This document shows, in pieces, positions 43,770-52,849 of a stretch of 64,000 nt of DNA. The translations under genes were made by a program, and so were the position numbers. How positions within the stretch are numbered: position 1 is the stretch's first letter; every line of letters begins with the position of its first letter. The notes under the pieces are model-generated. The model ran no database searches. It saw only the letters and a list, made by a program, of their open reading frames with translations, and was not told the origin of the DNA. Where the stretch lies: assembly GCF_963664965.1 (NCBI RefSeq), contig NZ_OY761823.1, positions 3,781,031-3,845,030 on the forward strand, given 5' to 3'. This stretch comes from an uncultured Pseudodesulfovibrio sp. Lineage in GTDB: Bacteria > Desulfobacterota > Desulfovibrionia > Desulfovibrionales > Desulfovibrionaceae.

Positions 43770-44873
43770 GTGCGTATAACACTAGTCATATCATCCCTTG
43801 CCGCCGGAGGCGCAGAACGAATCCTCAGCCTCATGGCCAACCACTGGAACGCGAACGGACACAAGGTCTCTATCGTCTGTTTATCAAATGAATTAGACAC
43901 ACCGTTCTATCCCCTGACTCCAGATATCAAACTTATGGGGCTTGACCTTAACAGACAGTCCAACGGGGTGGTTGACGCCATTATGAACAATGTGCACCGC
44001 ATCTCCAAAATTCGGCAAGCCATCAAAAAGACGGCCCCGAATGCGGTGATCAGTTTCATGGACACCACCAATGTCACCGCCATCCTTGCCACACGGTGCA
44101 TGAACGTACCAGTCATTGTTTCGGAACGCCTGTATCCTGGGAATTCGGAAATAGGCAGGGTATGGAAGATCCTGCGCAACATGACATACCCATTGGCCAG
44201 CGCCATAGTCACCCAGACAAAATCCGGAAAACATTTTTTTGGAAAAACGATCCGATCAAAGGCATGCGTTATAGCAAATCCGCTGACCGAAATGAATGGA
44301 TCATCCAACCGTCCATCAGACCTGCCATCTCCGACACTTCTGGCCGTTGGGCGTCTCGTGTACCAAAAAGGATATGACATTCTGCTACGCGCCTTTGCCG
44401 CCACACGACACCACCATCAAGACTGGCGGCTTGTCATCTTGGGCAAAGGTCCGCTTAAAAAACAATTGGAAGCCATGCGCGACAACCTGGGATTGACGGA
44501 CGCTGTATCATTTCTCGGTACCCGAAAGGATATCAAGGCCTATTATCAGCATGCCGACGCACTTGTTCTGTCCTCCCGATATGAAGGGTTTCCCAATGTT
44601 TTGTTGGAGGGGCTTGCCCACGGCCTGCCGGTGGTCGCCACGGACTGCCTGTCCGGCCCCAAAGAAATCCTGGACCAACACAAAGGCGGCATCCTTGTAC
44701 CGTGCGAAGATGACACAGCGCTAGCCCAGGCCCTGAACACATTGATGGAAGACACTCAATTACGCAGGGAGTTCGCCCAACAAGGGCCTGGTGTCAAAAA
44801 AACATACTCCATAGCCAACATCATGGCCCAGTGGGATAAACTGCTGACAAATCTTATTGAGGAGAAACGATAG
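43770..44873 (+). CDS. Glycosyltransferase, GT4 family
   Basis: A 367-residue GT-B enzyme. It starts 'MRITLVISSLAAGGAERILSLMANHW' (GTG start) and has the full donor-site signature 'LLAVGRLVYQKGYDILLRAFA', 'SFLGTRKDIKAYYQHADALVLSSRYEGFPNVLLEGLAHGLPVVATDCLSGPKEIL'. It is similar to WbpH/PglJ-type transferases that add GalNAc or related sugars. The exact donor is unknown. Confidence 0.92.
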   Translation: MRITLVISSLAAGGAERILSLMANHWNANGHKVSIVCLSNELDTPFYPLTPDIKLMGLDLNRQSNGVVDAIMNNVHRISKIRQAIKKTAPNAVISFMDTTNVTAILATRCMNVPVIVSERLYPGNSEIGRVWKILRNMTYPLASAIVTQTKSGKHFFGKTIRSKACVIANPLTEMNGSSNRPSDLPSPTLLAVGRLVYQKGYDILLRAFAATRHHHQDWRLVILGKGPLKKQLEAMRDNLGLTDAVSFLGTRKDIKAYYQHADALVLSSRYEGFPNVLLEGLAHGLPVVATDCLSGPKEILDQHKGGILVPCEDDTALAQALNTLMEDTQLRREFAQQGPGVKKTYSIANIMAQWDKLLTNLIEEKR

Positions 44874-44876
44874 TCC

Positions 44877-45692
44877 ATGCCTCGAACTACTCATGCAATC
44901 GCCATAACATGTGCCATCATCGGAGCCTTGCTTATCATGTTGAATATTGCGGGCATAATATCTCCCAATGATCAACGCGATAAATTCCCGGCATACTCGC
45001 TCATGCCCTACACCGATGCCGTGATGGCGATCGAACAACTTGATGAACTGCCAGCCAAAAATGCCGCCACAAAGCTGAATGCGCTCCTCAAGCAAAGCAT
45101 GATTCAAAGATGGCCCACAGATCTTTTGCGTATCCCGGCACGGCAGAACTACCTGCTCTGGGCTGCCGCCTGGCTTGACCCGCTCCTATACTCCAGTGGC
45201 AAAACATCCGTCCCAAACATTTTCTCGGGATACCAACTGAGCGACCACCACAAAGCGCTGCAAAGAGGCTTCGGCATCTGCTCGCAAATTGCCCTCACCA
45301 TGTCAGGTTTCCTTCACAATCTTGGCATTGACAATGACGTCATCGGGATGCATGGACACGTTATCGTTCAGGTCAATTTCCAAGACGGGACTCACATGCT
45401 TGCCGACCCAAGCAAAGGACTAACCTTTGACTTTGGCATCAACGAAGCCCCGATGCACATGAAGGAAATCTCAACGAGATACGAAAACAAATCAATACCC
45501 AAGCTATATGCCTCTCAAAACTATACTATCGTTTCCGGTGGCATAACGAATTATTTCCCCAAACTGACTATCATTGAACGGGCCATGACTATCCTTATAT
45601 GGGTCATTCCATGCATCCTCATGGCTCCATATGCATTCATTCGCGTCACCTCCAGAAAAACAAACAGCCCGCGCTCGCCCGAACGCATCTAA
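44877..45692 (+). CDS. Transglutaminase-like membrane protein
   Basis: A 271-residue protein. It has an N-terminal membrane segment (about 8-28), a soluble domain and a C-terminal membrane segment (about 236-256). The domain has the transglutaminase-like Cys-His-Asp order: Cys135 in 'GFGICSQIALTM', His161 in 'GMHGHVIVQV' and Asp177 in 'LADPSKG'. Such folds act as proteases, peptide or glycan cross-linkers, or acyl-transfer enzymes. Its place among glycosyltransferases suggests processing or anchoring of the glycan or a surface protein; function unproven. It starts 3 bases after the preceding gene. Confidence 0.7.
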   Translation: MPRTTHAIAITCAIIGALLIMLNIAGIISPNDQRDKFPAYSLMPYTDAVMAIEQLDELPAKNAATKLNALLKQSMIQRWPTDLLRIPARQNYLLWAAAWLDPLLYSSGKTSVPNIFSGYQLSDHHKALQRGFGICSQIALTMSGFLHNLGIDNDVIGMHGHVIVQVNFQDGTHMLADPSKGLTFDFGINEAPMHMKEISTRYENKSIPKLYASQNYTIVSGGITNYFPKLTIIERAMTILIWVIPCILMAPYAFIRVTSRKTNSPRSPERI

Positions 45693-45705
45693 AAGCAGCC
45701 ATGCC

Positions 45706-46821
45706 ATGTGCAAAATCGCCTATCTGAACATAATCAGCAACCTGAAGACCCTTTCCGGCGTGCATACCAAGGTTCTCAACCAGCAAAAAGCATGCGGGAA
45801 AGCCAATCTCCCAATAGATTTCCATATCTTCACTGAAAGCGACATCGCATCCAATGACAGCATTACATACCATACTCTGCCGCACCAAACCTCCACGGCA
45901 AAAAAGCTCAATCTGGAGGCTCGCAGCACGGTAGACCGACTTGCCGAATACGATGTTGTTATCAGTAGAGCATATGTATTCAGTCCGTTTTTCATCGCCG
46001 CATTCTTCAATCGCCCTTTCAAATTGATAAGTGAATTCCACACCCTGAATTTCACTCTTTTCAAGCTGCGAGAAAAAAAAGTTTATTATATGGAACGCCT
46101 TTGTGCACGTCCCAGTCTAGCGCTCACAGACGGAGCCATCTGCCTGACAAACGAAATCGCCCAGGATACCCTGCAGGCTGGATTCAGTGCCAAACGGGAA
46201 ATGCGAACAATTACGAACGGCGTGGAACTGAATGCCATTCCAATGACAGGGTGCCGCCCGTTTGACGGCAATGAAGTTAACATCGCCTTTGTGGGAAGCA
46301 TGGATACGGCGTGGCACGGCCTATCTCGCATGATAGAAAGTCTGCATGCATATAAAGGCAACACGCACGTCAATCTGCATCTCATTGGCAGTATTTCCCC
46401 CTCTTCCTACGACTGCGAGGTAGGAAACAACGTATCCATTGAATATCATGGGGTACAGACTGGCGCAGCTCTGGACGAGACCATGTCTCATATGCATGTG
46501 GGGATGGGCACACTTGCTCTCTATCGCAAAGGCATGGATGAGGCCTGCACTCTCAAGGTGCGAGAATACATGGCTCGCGGATTACCGTTTATTTATGCCT
46601 ATGACGACCCGGATGTACCTGAAGATTTCCCTTACGCACTCAAATTGCCCAACGACGGCTCCCTGATTTCCATACCGAAGATTCTTGACTTCCTGAATCG
46701 TATACGGTTGGACAAGGAGGCCTCTGCGGTCATGCGCGAGCATTGCAAACAATACATGGCCTGGGAAAACAAGATGTCTCAATACCATCAACTTGCCATG
46801 AAAGTGGCGACCGGACGTTAA
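45706..46821 (+). CDS. Glycosyltransferase, GT4-like
   Basis: About 371 residues. 'MCKIAYLNIISNLKTLSGVHTKVLNQQKAC' is followed by a GT-B middle ('AICLTNEIAQDTLQAGF', 'RTITNGVELNAIP') and the donor domain 'NIAFVGSMDTAWHGLSRMIESL', 'MGTLALYRKGMDEACTLKVREYMARGLPFIYAYDDPDVPE'. The ATG at 45706 fits the family start; the in-frame stretch upstream lies within the previous gene. The next gene begins directly after its stop. Confidence 0.88.
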   Translation: MCKIAYLNIISNLKTLSGVHTKVLNQQKACGKANLPIDFHIFTESDIASNDSITYHTLPHQTSTAKKLNLEARSTVDRLAEYDVVISRAYVFSPFFIAAFFNRPFKLISEFHTLNFTLFKLREKKVYYMERLCARPSLALTDGAICLTNEIAQDTLQAGFSAKREMRTITNGVELNAIPMTGCRPFDGNEVNIAFVGSMDTAWHGLSRMIESLHAYKGNTHVNLHLIGSISPSSYDCEVGNNVSIEYHGVQTGAALDETMSHMHVGMGTLALYRKGMDEACTLKVREYMARGLPFIYAYDDPDVPEDFPYALKLPNDGSLISIPKILDFLNRIRLDKEASAVMREHCKQYMAWENKMSQYHQLAMKVATGR

Positions 46822-47772
46822 ATGAAAAACAAACTCAAAATCATATATAACGACCTAAGAGCAGTCGCGGCCATCAAGGCCAACACCGGCAACATGCCGC
46901 GTGGGCATAACTGTACCGTCACCATTGAAACAACCTCCGTATGCAATCTAGCCTGCCCTTTGTGCCCGACCGGAACAAAAACTCTCATACGAGACAAAAA
47001 ATTCATCGACATCGCCCATTTCAAAAAAATGGTCGATATCACGTACCCGTATGCCACGAGCTACGTCCTCAATATATGGGGGGAACCCACATTCCACCCG
47101 CAGTTCTTTGAGTTGCTGGACATGATCCCCAACAAAACGATCTGGCTATCCACCCATCTCAATTATAGCAACAAAGTGGCCGAGGAACTGGCCAAACGGC
47201 CGAACCTGCTGCTCATCTGCTCCATAGACACCCTAAATCCTGAAGAATATCCGAAGTATCGGATCAATGGCAACTACCAACAGGTTATGGACAACTTTGC
47301 AATTCTTGCCAAAGGGGAATGCAAGCCTTACCCGCAATTCCTCATTGAACCCAATGGGGTAGAAGAAAAAAAGGCCATCCTTTCTTTTGCGGCAAAGCAT
47401 CACATCCCGGACTCGCAGTTAACCATAAAGGAAAAAAGAGACAATTTCAGGCTGGATGAAAGCGACGAGGCCATCAAAGGCGTATGCCATTCTCCGTACA
47501 TGGACATATACTTCAATTGTGATGGCTATCTCATCCCATGCTGCAACAATATCAGGAAAGAATTGTACATCGACCATATCGATAATCTAAACGGTATTGA
47601 AGACATCACCCATGGCACGAAATTCTCCCGGGTACGAACTCAGCTCGCCAAAGACAAAAACGTCTATGCCTGCTGCCATCTGTGCCGCGGTGAAACCTGG
47701 CGCAACACAATCGCCCCCAAATATCAAAATTATATCAATAAAATCAATTCATTGAGCAAGAAAAAGGCATAA
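46822..47772 (+). CDS. Radical SAM protein with C-terminal Cys-rich (SPASM-like) region
   Basis: A 316-residue protein. 'CNLACPLCPTG' supplies the C-x3-C-x2-C [4Fe-4S]/SAM motif. The barrel continues with 'YVLNIWGEPTFHPQFFELL'. A C-terminal set of cysteines ('GVCHSPYMDIYFNCDGYLIPCCNN', 'YACCHLCRGETW') matches an auxiliary-cluster SPASM-type domain. These enzymes modify peptides or sugars by radical chemistry. In this locus a sugar epimerisation, dehydration or methylation is possible. It starts directly after the preceding stop codon. Confidence 0.88.
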   Translation: MKNKLKIIYNDLRAVAAIKANTGNMPRGHNCTVTIETTSVCNLACPLCPTGTKTLIRDKKFIDIAHFKKMVDITYPYATSYVLNIWGEPTFHPQFFELLDMIPNKTIWLSTHLNYSNKVAEELAKRPNLLLICSIDTLNPEEYPKYRINGNYQQVMDNFAILAKGECKPYPQFLIEPNGVEEKKAILSFAAKHHIPDSQLTIKEKRDNFRLDESDEAIKGVCHSPYMDIYFNCDGYLIPCCNNIRKELYIDHIDNLNGIEDITHGTKFSRVRTQLAKDKNVYACCHLCRGETWRNTIAPKYQNYINKINSLSKKKA

Positions 47773-47774
47773 CA

Positions 47775-49682
47775 ATGTGTGGCATTACCGGATTCATCAG
47801 CACTGTGCAGACATCTGCCGAGACACAAGAATCCATTATCCGCTCAATGACGGATACCCTCTCGCATAGAGGCCCGGATTCTTCCGGGACCCTGTGCTTC
47901 CCCGAGTCGGGAGTGGCGTTGGGACACGCCAGACTGGCCATCCTCGAACTATCCCCTCTCGGGCACCAACCCATGCTCTCGACATGCAAGCGCTACTCGA
48001 TCGTATACAATGGGGAGGTATACAACCACCTGTCGCTCCGTCCAGAACTGGAGCAATTGGGACATCACTTCCGCAGCACATCGGACACTGAAACCATTCT
48101 GGCTGCCATTGCCCAATGGGGACTACAAGCCGTCAACCGATTCATCGGCATGTTCGCTTTTGCCCTATGGGACAGGGAAAAACGCGAACTAACCCTCGTT
48201 CGCGATCGTCTTGGCATCAAACCGCTCTACTACAGATATGCTGGAGGGGCTTGCATCTTCGGCTCAGAGTTAAAAGCACTCAAGGCTCATCCCGATTTCA
48301 AAAGCACCATAGACCGCAACAGTCTGGCGGTATACTTCCGGCATAATTATATCCCGGCCCCCCACTCCATTTACCAAGACACCCACAAACTCTCTCCGGG
48401 AACCATGCTAACCGTTTCAGAAAAGGAGCTAAAGGATGGAAAACATCCGGAACCGGTTCCCTACTGGTCGGCCTTTGACGCATGGAAACACGGACAGGAC
48501 AACCCACTCTCCGGCAGCGAAGAGGAAATCGCCAACCAGTTGGAAGACCTGATCAGTGACGCTGTCAAACAACGCATGTTATCGGATGTCCCATTGGGCG
48601 CATTCCTATCCGGTGGAATAGACTCGTCACTGGTGGCCGCCCTTATGCAAAAGGGCAGCACCAATTCTATCAAGACCTTTTCCATCGGCTTCGAAAATCA
48701 GACCTACAATGAAGCACCTCACGCCAAGGCGGTGGCCCAACACTTGGGTACGGATCACACAGAACTCTACGTATCCACAGCCGATGTGCTCTCCTCTATT
48801 CCGAAAATACCCACCATATGGGACGAACCCTTTGCCGACTCATCCCAGATACCGACATACTGCTTGAGCAAGCTCACCCGCAAACACGTCACGGTCAGCC
48901 TTTCCGGTGATGGCGGAGACGAATTGTTTGCAGGATACACGCGATACACCCTGAAAGGGATATGGGACAAACTGCGAAGAATTCCTCTGCCTCTCCGTCA
49001 AATGGCAAGCAAATTCGAGCAACTTCCAGACGCCCTGTTTTCCTTGTTTGGAAACACGGGGGCAAAAATCCACCGACGTCTCAACGCACTGGGCTGTTCG
49101 AATTTCAACGACTTCTACCGATACATCCTGTCGCACAACACCCGCCCGTCTTCATTGGTCCTCGGCAGCAACGAATACAGCACCCATCTGCAAACCCCGG
49201 CAGGGCTTGATTTGGATTCCGCATATAGCCGCATGACATACTGGGACACGGTTATGTACCTCCCGGATGACATCCTGACCAAGGTAGACAGGGCAAGCAT
49301 GGCAGTTTCCCTGGAAGCCCGAGTTCCCCTGCTCGACCATCGGATTGTGGAATTGGCAGCACGCGTACCAATGCAAATGAAAATCCAGGGGACCGATGGC
49401 AAACGAATTCTCAAAAAAATCCTGTACAGGCATGTCCCCCGAACCATTGTCGATAGACCCAAGATGGGATTTGGGATCCCGTTTCAGGATTGGCTCCGAT
49501 CCGATCTCCGTGACTGGGCACACGAGCTTCTTTCTCCGGCCCGAATACGACAACAAGGGTATCTGGATGCGACCGCTGTGAACCGCATGTGGACATCCTT
49601 CCTCAAGGGACATGCCACATGGCAATATCACCTGTGGGATATTCTCGTTTTTCAATCTTGGCTGGAAAACGCCGAAGGGTAG
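47775..49682 (+). CDS. asnB: Asparagine synthase (glutamine-hydrolysing) family protein
   Basis: A 635-residue protein. It begins MCGITGF, with Cys2 as the glutaminase nucleophile. 'SYNGEVYNH', 'RDRLGIKPLYYRYAGG', the synthetase PP-loop 'FLSGGIDSSLVAALM' and 'SLSGDGGDELFAGYTRY' follow. In glycan clusters such proteins (for example P. aeruginosa WbpS) are thought to amidate uronic acids rather than make asparagine, and the location favours that here. It starts 2 bases after the radical SAM gene. Confidence 0.92.
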   Translation: MCGITGFISTVQTSAETQESIIRSMTDTLSHRGPDSSGTLCFPESGVALGHARLAILELSPLGHQPMLSTCKRYSIVYNGEVYNHLSLRPELEQLGHHFRSTSDTETILAAIAQWGLQAVNRFIGMFAFALWDREKRELTLVRDRLGIKPLYYRYAGGACIFGSELKALKAHPDFKSTIDRNSLAVYFRHNYIPAPHSIYQDTHKLSPGTMLTVSEKELKDGKHPEPVPYWSAFDAWKHGQDNPLSGSEEEIANQLEDLISDAVKQRMLSDVPLGAFLSGGIDSSLVAALMQKGSTNSIKTFSIGFENQTYNEAPHAKAVAQHLGTDHTELYVSTADVLSSIPKIPTIWDEPFADSSQIPTYCLSKLTRKHVTVSLSGDGGDELFAGYTRYTLKGIWDKLRRIPLPLRQMASKFEQLPDALFSLFGNTGAKIHRRLNALGCSNFNDFYRYILSHNTRPSSLVLGSNEYSTHLQTPAGLDLDSAYSRMTYWDTVMYLPDDILTKVDRASMAVSLEARVPLLDHRIVELAARVPMQMKIQGTDGKRILKKILYRHVPRTIVDRPKMGFGIPFQDWLRSDLRDWAHELLSPARIRQQGYLDATAVNRMWTSFLKGHATWQYHLWDILVFQSWLENAEG

Positions 49683-49913
49683 CAAGACAACACGCTACTT
49701 GAACGCCTGGTCCACAAAAGCAGAAAAGTTGACGCCTTCCGAGAGGGGCCTGCTAAAAATCTGTCAAGATAAAATCATGTGGAGGGGAGGGCCTATGGCG
49801 ATAAAAGATATCCCCGTTTTGACAATCCGGCAAAACAGTTTTCCCGAAAGTCACTGTCACCATTCCAATAATAATTCATTCCATTCAGCAGCAATGGGGT
49901 AGGAGAAAATACC

Positions 49914-51002
49914 ATGAAAAAAATTGCGCTTATAACTGGCGTCACAGGCCAGGACGGCGCCTACCTGGCCCGCTTTTTACTTGATAAGGGATATGAAGTG
50001 CACGGCATCAAACGTCGCGCCTCTTCATTCAACACTTCAAGAATTGACGATATTTACGAGGGACCACATGTTGAAAACAAACGGTTCTTTCTGCATTATG
50101 GCGACTTATCAGACTCTTCCAATCTGATCCGCATCGTTCAACAAGTCCAACCAGATGAAATTTATAATCTGGGAGCCCAAAGCCACGTTGCAGTCTCATT
50201 TGAAAGCCCTGAATACACGGCTGATGTGACAGGACTCGGCACTTTGCGCCTGCTTGAGGCTATCCGAATTGCCGGACTGGAGAAAAAAACAAAATTCTAT
50301 CAGGCATCGACCTCGGAACTCTATGGACAGGTTCAGGAAATGCCGCAAACAGAAACAACGCCCTTTTACCCACGCTCTCCCTATGCCGTTGCCAAACTGT
50401 ACTCCTACTGGATTTGCGTCAACTACAGAGAAGCTTACGGCATGTATACTTGCAACGGCATTCTGTTTAATCACGAATCCCCGGTGCGCGGTGAGACCTT
50501 TGTCACCAGAAAGATTACGCGAGCCCTTGCACGCATAAAGTTGGGCTTGCAAGACATGCTCTACTTAGGGAATATAAATGCCCTCAGGGATTGGGGCCAC
50601 GCAAAGGACTATGTTGAAATGCAATGGCTCATGCTCCAGCAGGACACACCGCAGGACTATGTTATTGCCACAGGTGAACACCATTCTGTCCGCCACTTCA
50701 TTGAAATGGCAGCTACAGATCTCGACATCCAGATCGAGTGGAAAGGCGAGGGTGAAAACGAAAAGGGATACGACAAGGAAACCGGCAACCAAATTATTGC
50801 CATCGATCCCAAATACTACCGACCGACAGAAGTCGAAACCCTGTTGGGAGATCCCTCCAAAGCCCGCAACGAATTGGGTTGGGAACCGAGAATAACCTTC
50901 AACGAAATGGTCAGGGAAATGGTCCGCGAAGATTTGCGGGAAGCCGAACGCGAGGCATTATGCCGCCGTCAGGGATTCAAGATTTCCATACCGCAAGAAT
51001 AA
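49914..51002 (+). CDS. gmd: GDP-mannose 4,6-dehydratase
   Basis: A 362-residue extended SDR enzyme. It has NAD(P) site '[31 protein letters not shown]', '[22 protein letters not shown]', '[19 protein letters not shown]', catalytic '[16 protein letters not shown]' and '[17 protein letters not shown]'. It converts GDP-D-mannose to GDP-4-keto-6-deoxymannose. It is preceded by a 231-base gap, the longest within the plus-strand locus, and by GGGGTAGGAGA, so an internal promoter may lie here. It is paired with fcl. Confidence 0.97.
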   Translation: MKKIALITGVTGQDGAYLARFLLDKGYEVHGIKRRASSFNTSRIDDIYEGPHVENKRFFLHYGDLSDSSNLIRIVQQVQPDEIYNLGAQSHVAVSFESPEYTADVTGLGTLRLLEAIRIAGLEKKTKFYQASTSELYGQVQEMPQTETTPFYPRSPYAVAKLYSYWICVNYREAYGMYTCNGILFNHESPVRGETFVTRKITRALARIKLGLQDMLYLGNINALRDWGHAKDYVEMQWLMLQQDTPQDYVIATGEHHSVRHFIEMAATDLDIQIEWKGEGENEKGYDKETGNQIIAIDPKYYRPTEVETLLGDPSKARNELGWEPRITFNEMVREMVREDLREAEREALCRRQGFKISIPQE

Positions 51003-51009
51003 AACCATC

Positions 51010-51963
51010 ATGATATTGTCGCCATCAGATAAAATCTATGTAGCAGGTCATCGCGGCCTTGTCGGTTCTGCTATCCTTCGCAAACTGGAAAAGGAAGGAT
51101 GCGAGAACTTCGTCCTGAGAACAAGCAGTGAACTGGATTTGCGGGAACAGAAAGACGTTCGAGCTTTCTTTGAACAGGAAAAACCACACTATGTTTTCCT
51201 GGCTGCCGCCCATGTTGGAGGAATCCATGCAAACTCTACATATCCAGCCGATTTCATTCGCGACAATCTGCTTATACAAACCAATATTATTGATGCCGCC
51301 TACAAGGCGGGAAGTAAGAAACTCCTTTTTCTGGGTTCTTCTTGCATTTATCCCAAATTTGCGCCCCAGCCCATGCCGGAAGACGCACTGCTGACGAGTG
51401 AACTGGAAGCCACCAACGAGTGGTATGCCATCGCGAAAATCGCTGGCCTGAAAATGTGTGCTGCTTACCGTCGGCAATACGGATTCAATGCCATCAGCGC
51501 CATGCCCACGAACCTGTACGGCCCCAAGGACAACTTTGACCTGGAGACCTCGCACGTCATTCCGGCTCTCATACGAAAAGTCCACGAAGCCAAGGTTTCC
51601 GGAGCCTCGGAAGTCACAGTCTGGGGCACGGGGACTCCCACACGGGAATTTCTCCATGTCGACGACCTGGCAGACGCCTGCATCCACCTCATACGCAATT
51701 ACGAAGAAGAACAATGGATCAATGTCGGGACCGGCAAGGAAATACCCATAGGAGACTTGGCTCGACTCATTATCGATGTCGTCGGCTTTTCAGGAGATAT
51801 GGTTTTTGACACGACCAAGCCGGACGGCACACCAAGAAAGGTGCTTGATGTCACCAAGATCAACAAACTGGGTTGGGAAAGCACCACTCCCCTGAGAAAG
51901 GGCCTTGAAGAAACATACCAGTGGTTCTGCAAGAACCACGAATCGCATGGCAGGCGCTTCTAA
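51010..51963 (+). CDS. fcl: GDP-L-fucose synthase (GDP-4-keto-6-deoxymannose epimerase/reductase)
   Basis: A 317-residue SDR enzyme. It has 'VAGHRGLVGSAILRKLE', 'VFLAAAHVGGIHAN', 'FLGSSCIYPKFAPQPMPEDALL', the catalytic YxxxK in 'TNEWYAIAKIAGLKMC' and 'PTNLYGPKDNFD'. With Gmd it yields GDP-L-fucose for the exported glycan. It starts 7 bases after gmd. Confidence 0.97.
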   Translation: MILSPSDKIYVAGHRGLVGSAILRKLEKEGCENFVLRTSSELDLREQKDVRAFFEQEKPHYVFLAAAHVGGIHANSTYPADFIRDNLLIQTNIIDAAYKAGSKKLLFLGSSCIYPKFAPQPMPEDALLTSELEATNEWYAIAKIAGLKMCAAYRRQYGFNAISAMPTNLYGPKDNFDLETSHVIPALIRKVHEAKVSGASEVTVWGTGTPTREFLHVDDLADACIHLIRNYEEEQWINVGTGKEIPIGDLARLIIDVVGFSGDMVFDTTKPDGTPRKVLDVTKINKLGWESTTPLRKGLEETYQWFCKNHESHGRRF

Positions 51964-51997
51964 CCATCACGGATCAAACAAAAAAACCAAGGTCAAT

Positions 51998-52849
51998 ATG
52001 AATTCTTCAAAATTCCAGAGAACAAGCTCGGCCGAAAGCAGCCTCAAGGATCTCAGGGGCTGTGTCAGCAAAGGCGTCGAGTTGAGAATGGCCTTTTATA
52101 TGGGATGGCGGCTTTTCATCAGAGATGTCAAGGCACGATACCGCAAGACAATGCTCGGCTACCTTTGGGCAGTGCTTCCTGCTGTAGGCACCACCCTGAC
52201 CTTCATCTTCCTGAACAGCGCCCAGATACTCAATGCTGGTGAAACCGGAATTCCCTATCCCATATACGCCTTCATCGGCGCCCTGTTCTGGCGGCTGACC
52301 ATTACCTCTGTCACCGCGCCCATGGAAACGGTTCAGTCCAACCTGTCTGTCATGTCCAAAGTATACTTTCCTCCGCTGGCCCCACTCATTTCCTCGGTGC
52401 TGCTGACCATCTTCGATTTTTTCATCAATCTATCCCTTGCCCCGGTGGTGATGTATGCATTTGGCACCACCCCCGGCATGAACTTGATTTTCCTCCCTCT
52501 CATCATACTTCTGGTACTCGTTTTCGGCATCAGTGTCGGGATATTTCTCACGCCCATCAACATGCTCTTTCAAGACACCAGGCTGGCCGTTGCCCTTTTG
52601 TTCTCCTTTCTCGTACTGGCCTGCCCCATCGGCTATGCTCCGGCAAAAGACACCTGGCTTGGACAATTCATGCAGTACAACCCGTTTGCATGGATCATCG
52701 ACGCAGCCCGCGCATCCATGACAGACCTGCCCATTGAACACATTCCACAATTACTCGGCTTGGGAGCGGCTTCACTGGTACTTCTGATTCTGGCCAGTAT
52801 CATATACTTCGTCGTCCTTCCCATTGCCATAGAGAGACACAGCGCATGA
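51998..52849 (+). CDS. wzm: Polysaccharide ABC exporter, permease (Wzm-type)
   Basis: About 283 residues with an amphipathic N-terminus. 'MGWRLFIRDVKARYRKTMLGYLWAVLPAVGTTLTFIFL' is the family's gate-helix motif. About six membrane segments follow, ending 'ASIIYFVVLPIAIERHSA'. It forms the transmembrane channel that exports the finished lipid-linked glycan across the inner membrane. AAGGTCA precedes the ATG at 51998. It overlaps the ATPase gene by 4 bases. Confidence 0.92.
   Translation: MNSSKFQRTSSAESSLKDLRGCVSKGVELRMAFYMGWRLFIRDVKARYRKTMLGYLWAVLPAVGTTLTFIFLNSAQILNAGETGIPYPIYAFIGALFWRLTITSVTAPMETVQSNLSVMSKVYFPPLAPLISSVLLTIFDFFINLSLAPVVMYAFGTTPGMNLIFLPLIILLVLVFGISVGIFLTPINMLFQDTRLAVALLFSFLVLACPIGYAPAKDTWLGQFMQYNPFAWIIDAARASMTDLPIEHIPQLLGLGAASLVLLILASIIYFVVLPIAIERHSA

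Noticed and set aside
49683-49913. A small protein gene in the gap before gmd
   Set aside because: The open frame seen there runs back into asnB, and its translation looks random. The gap more likely holds promoter or leader sequence.
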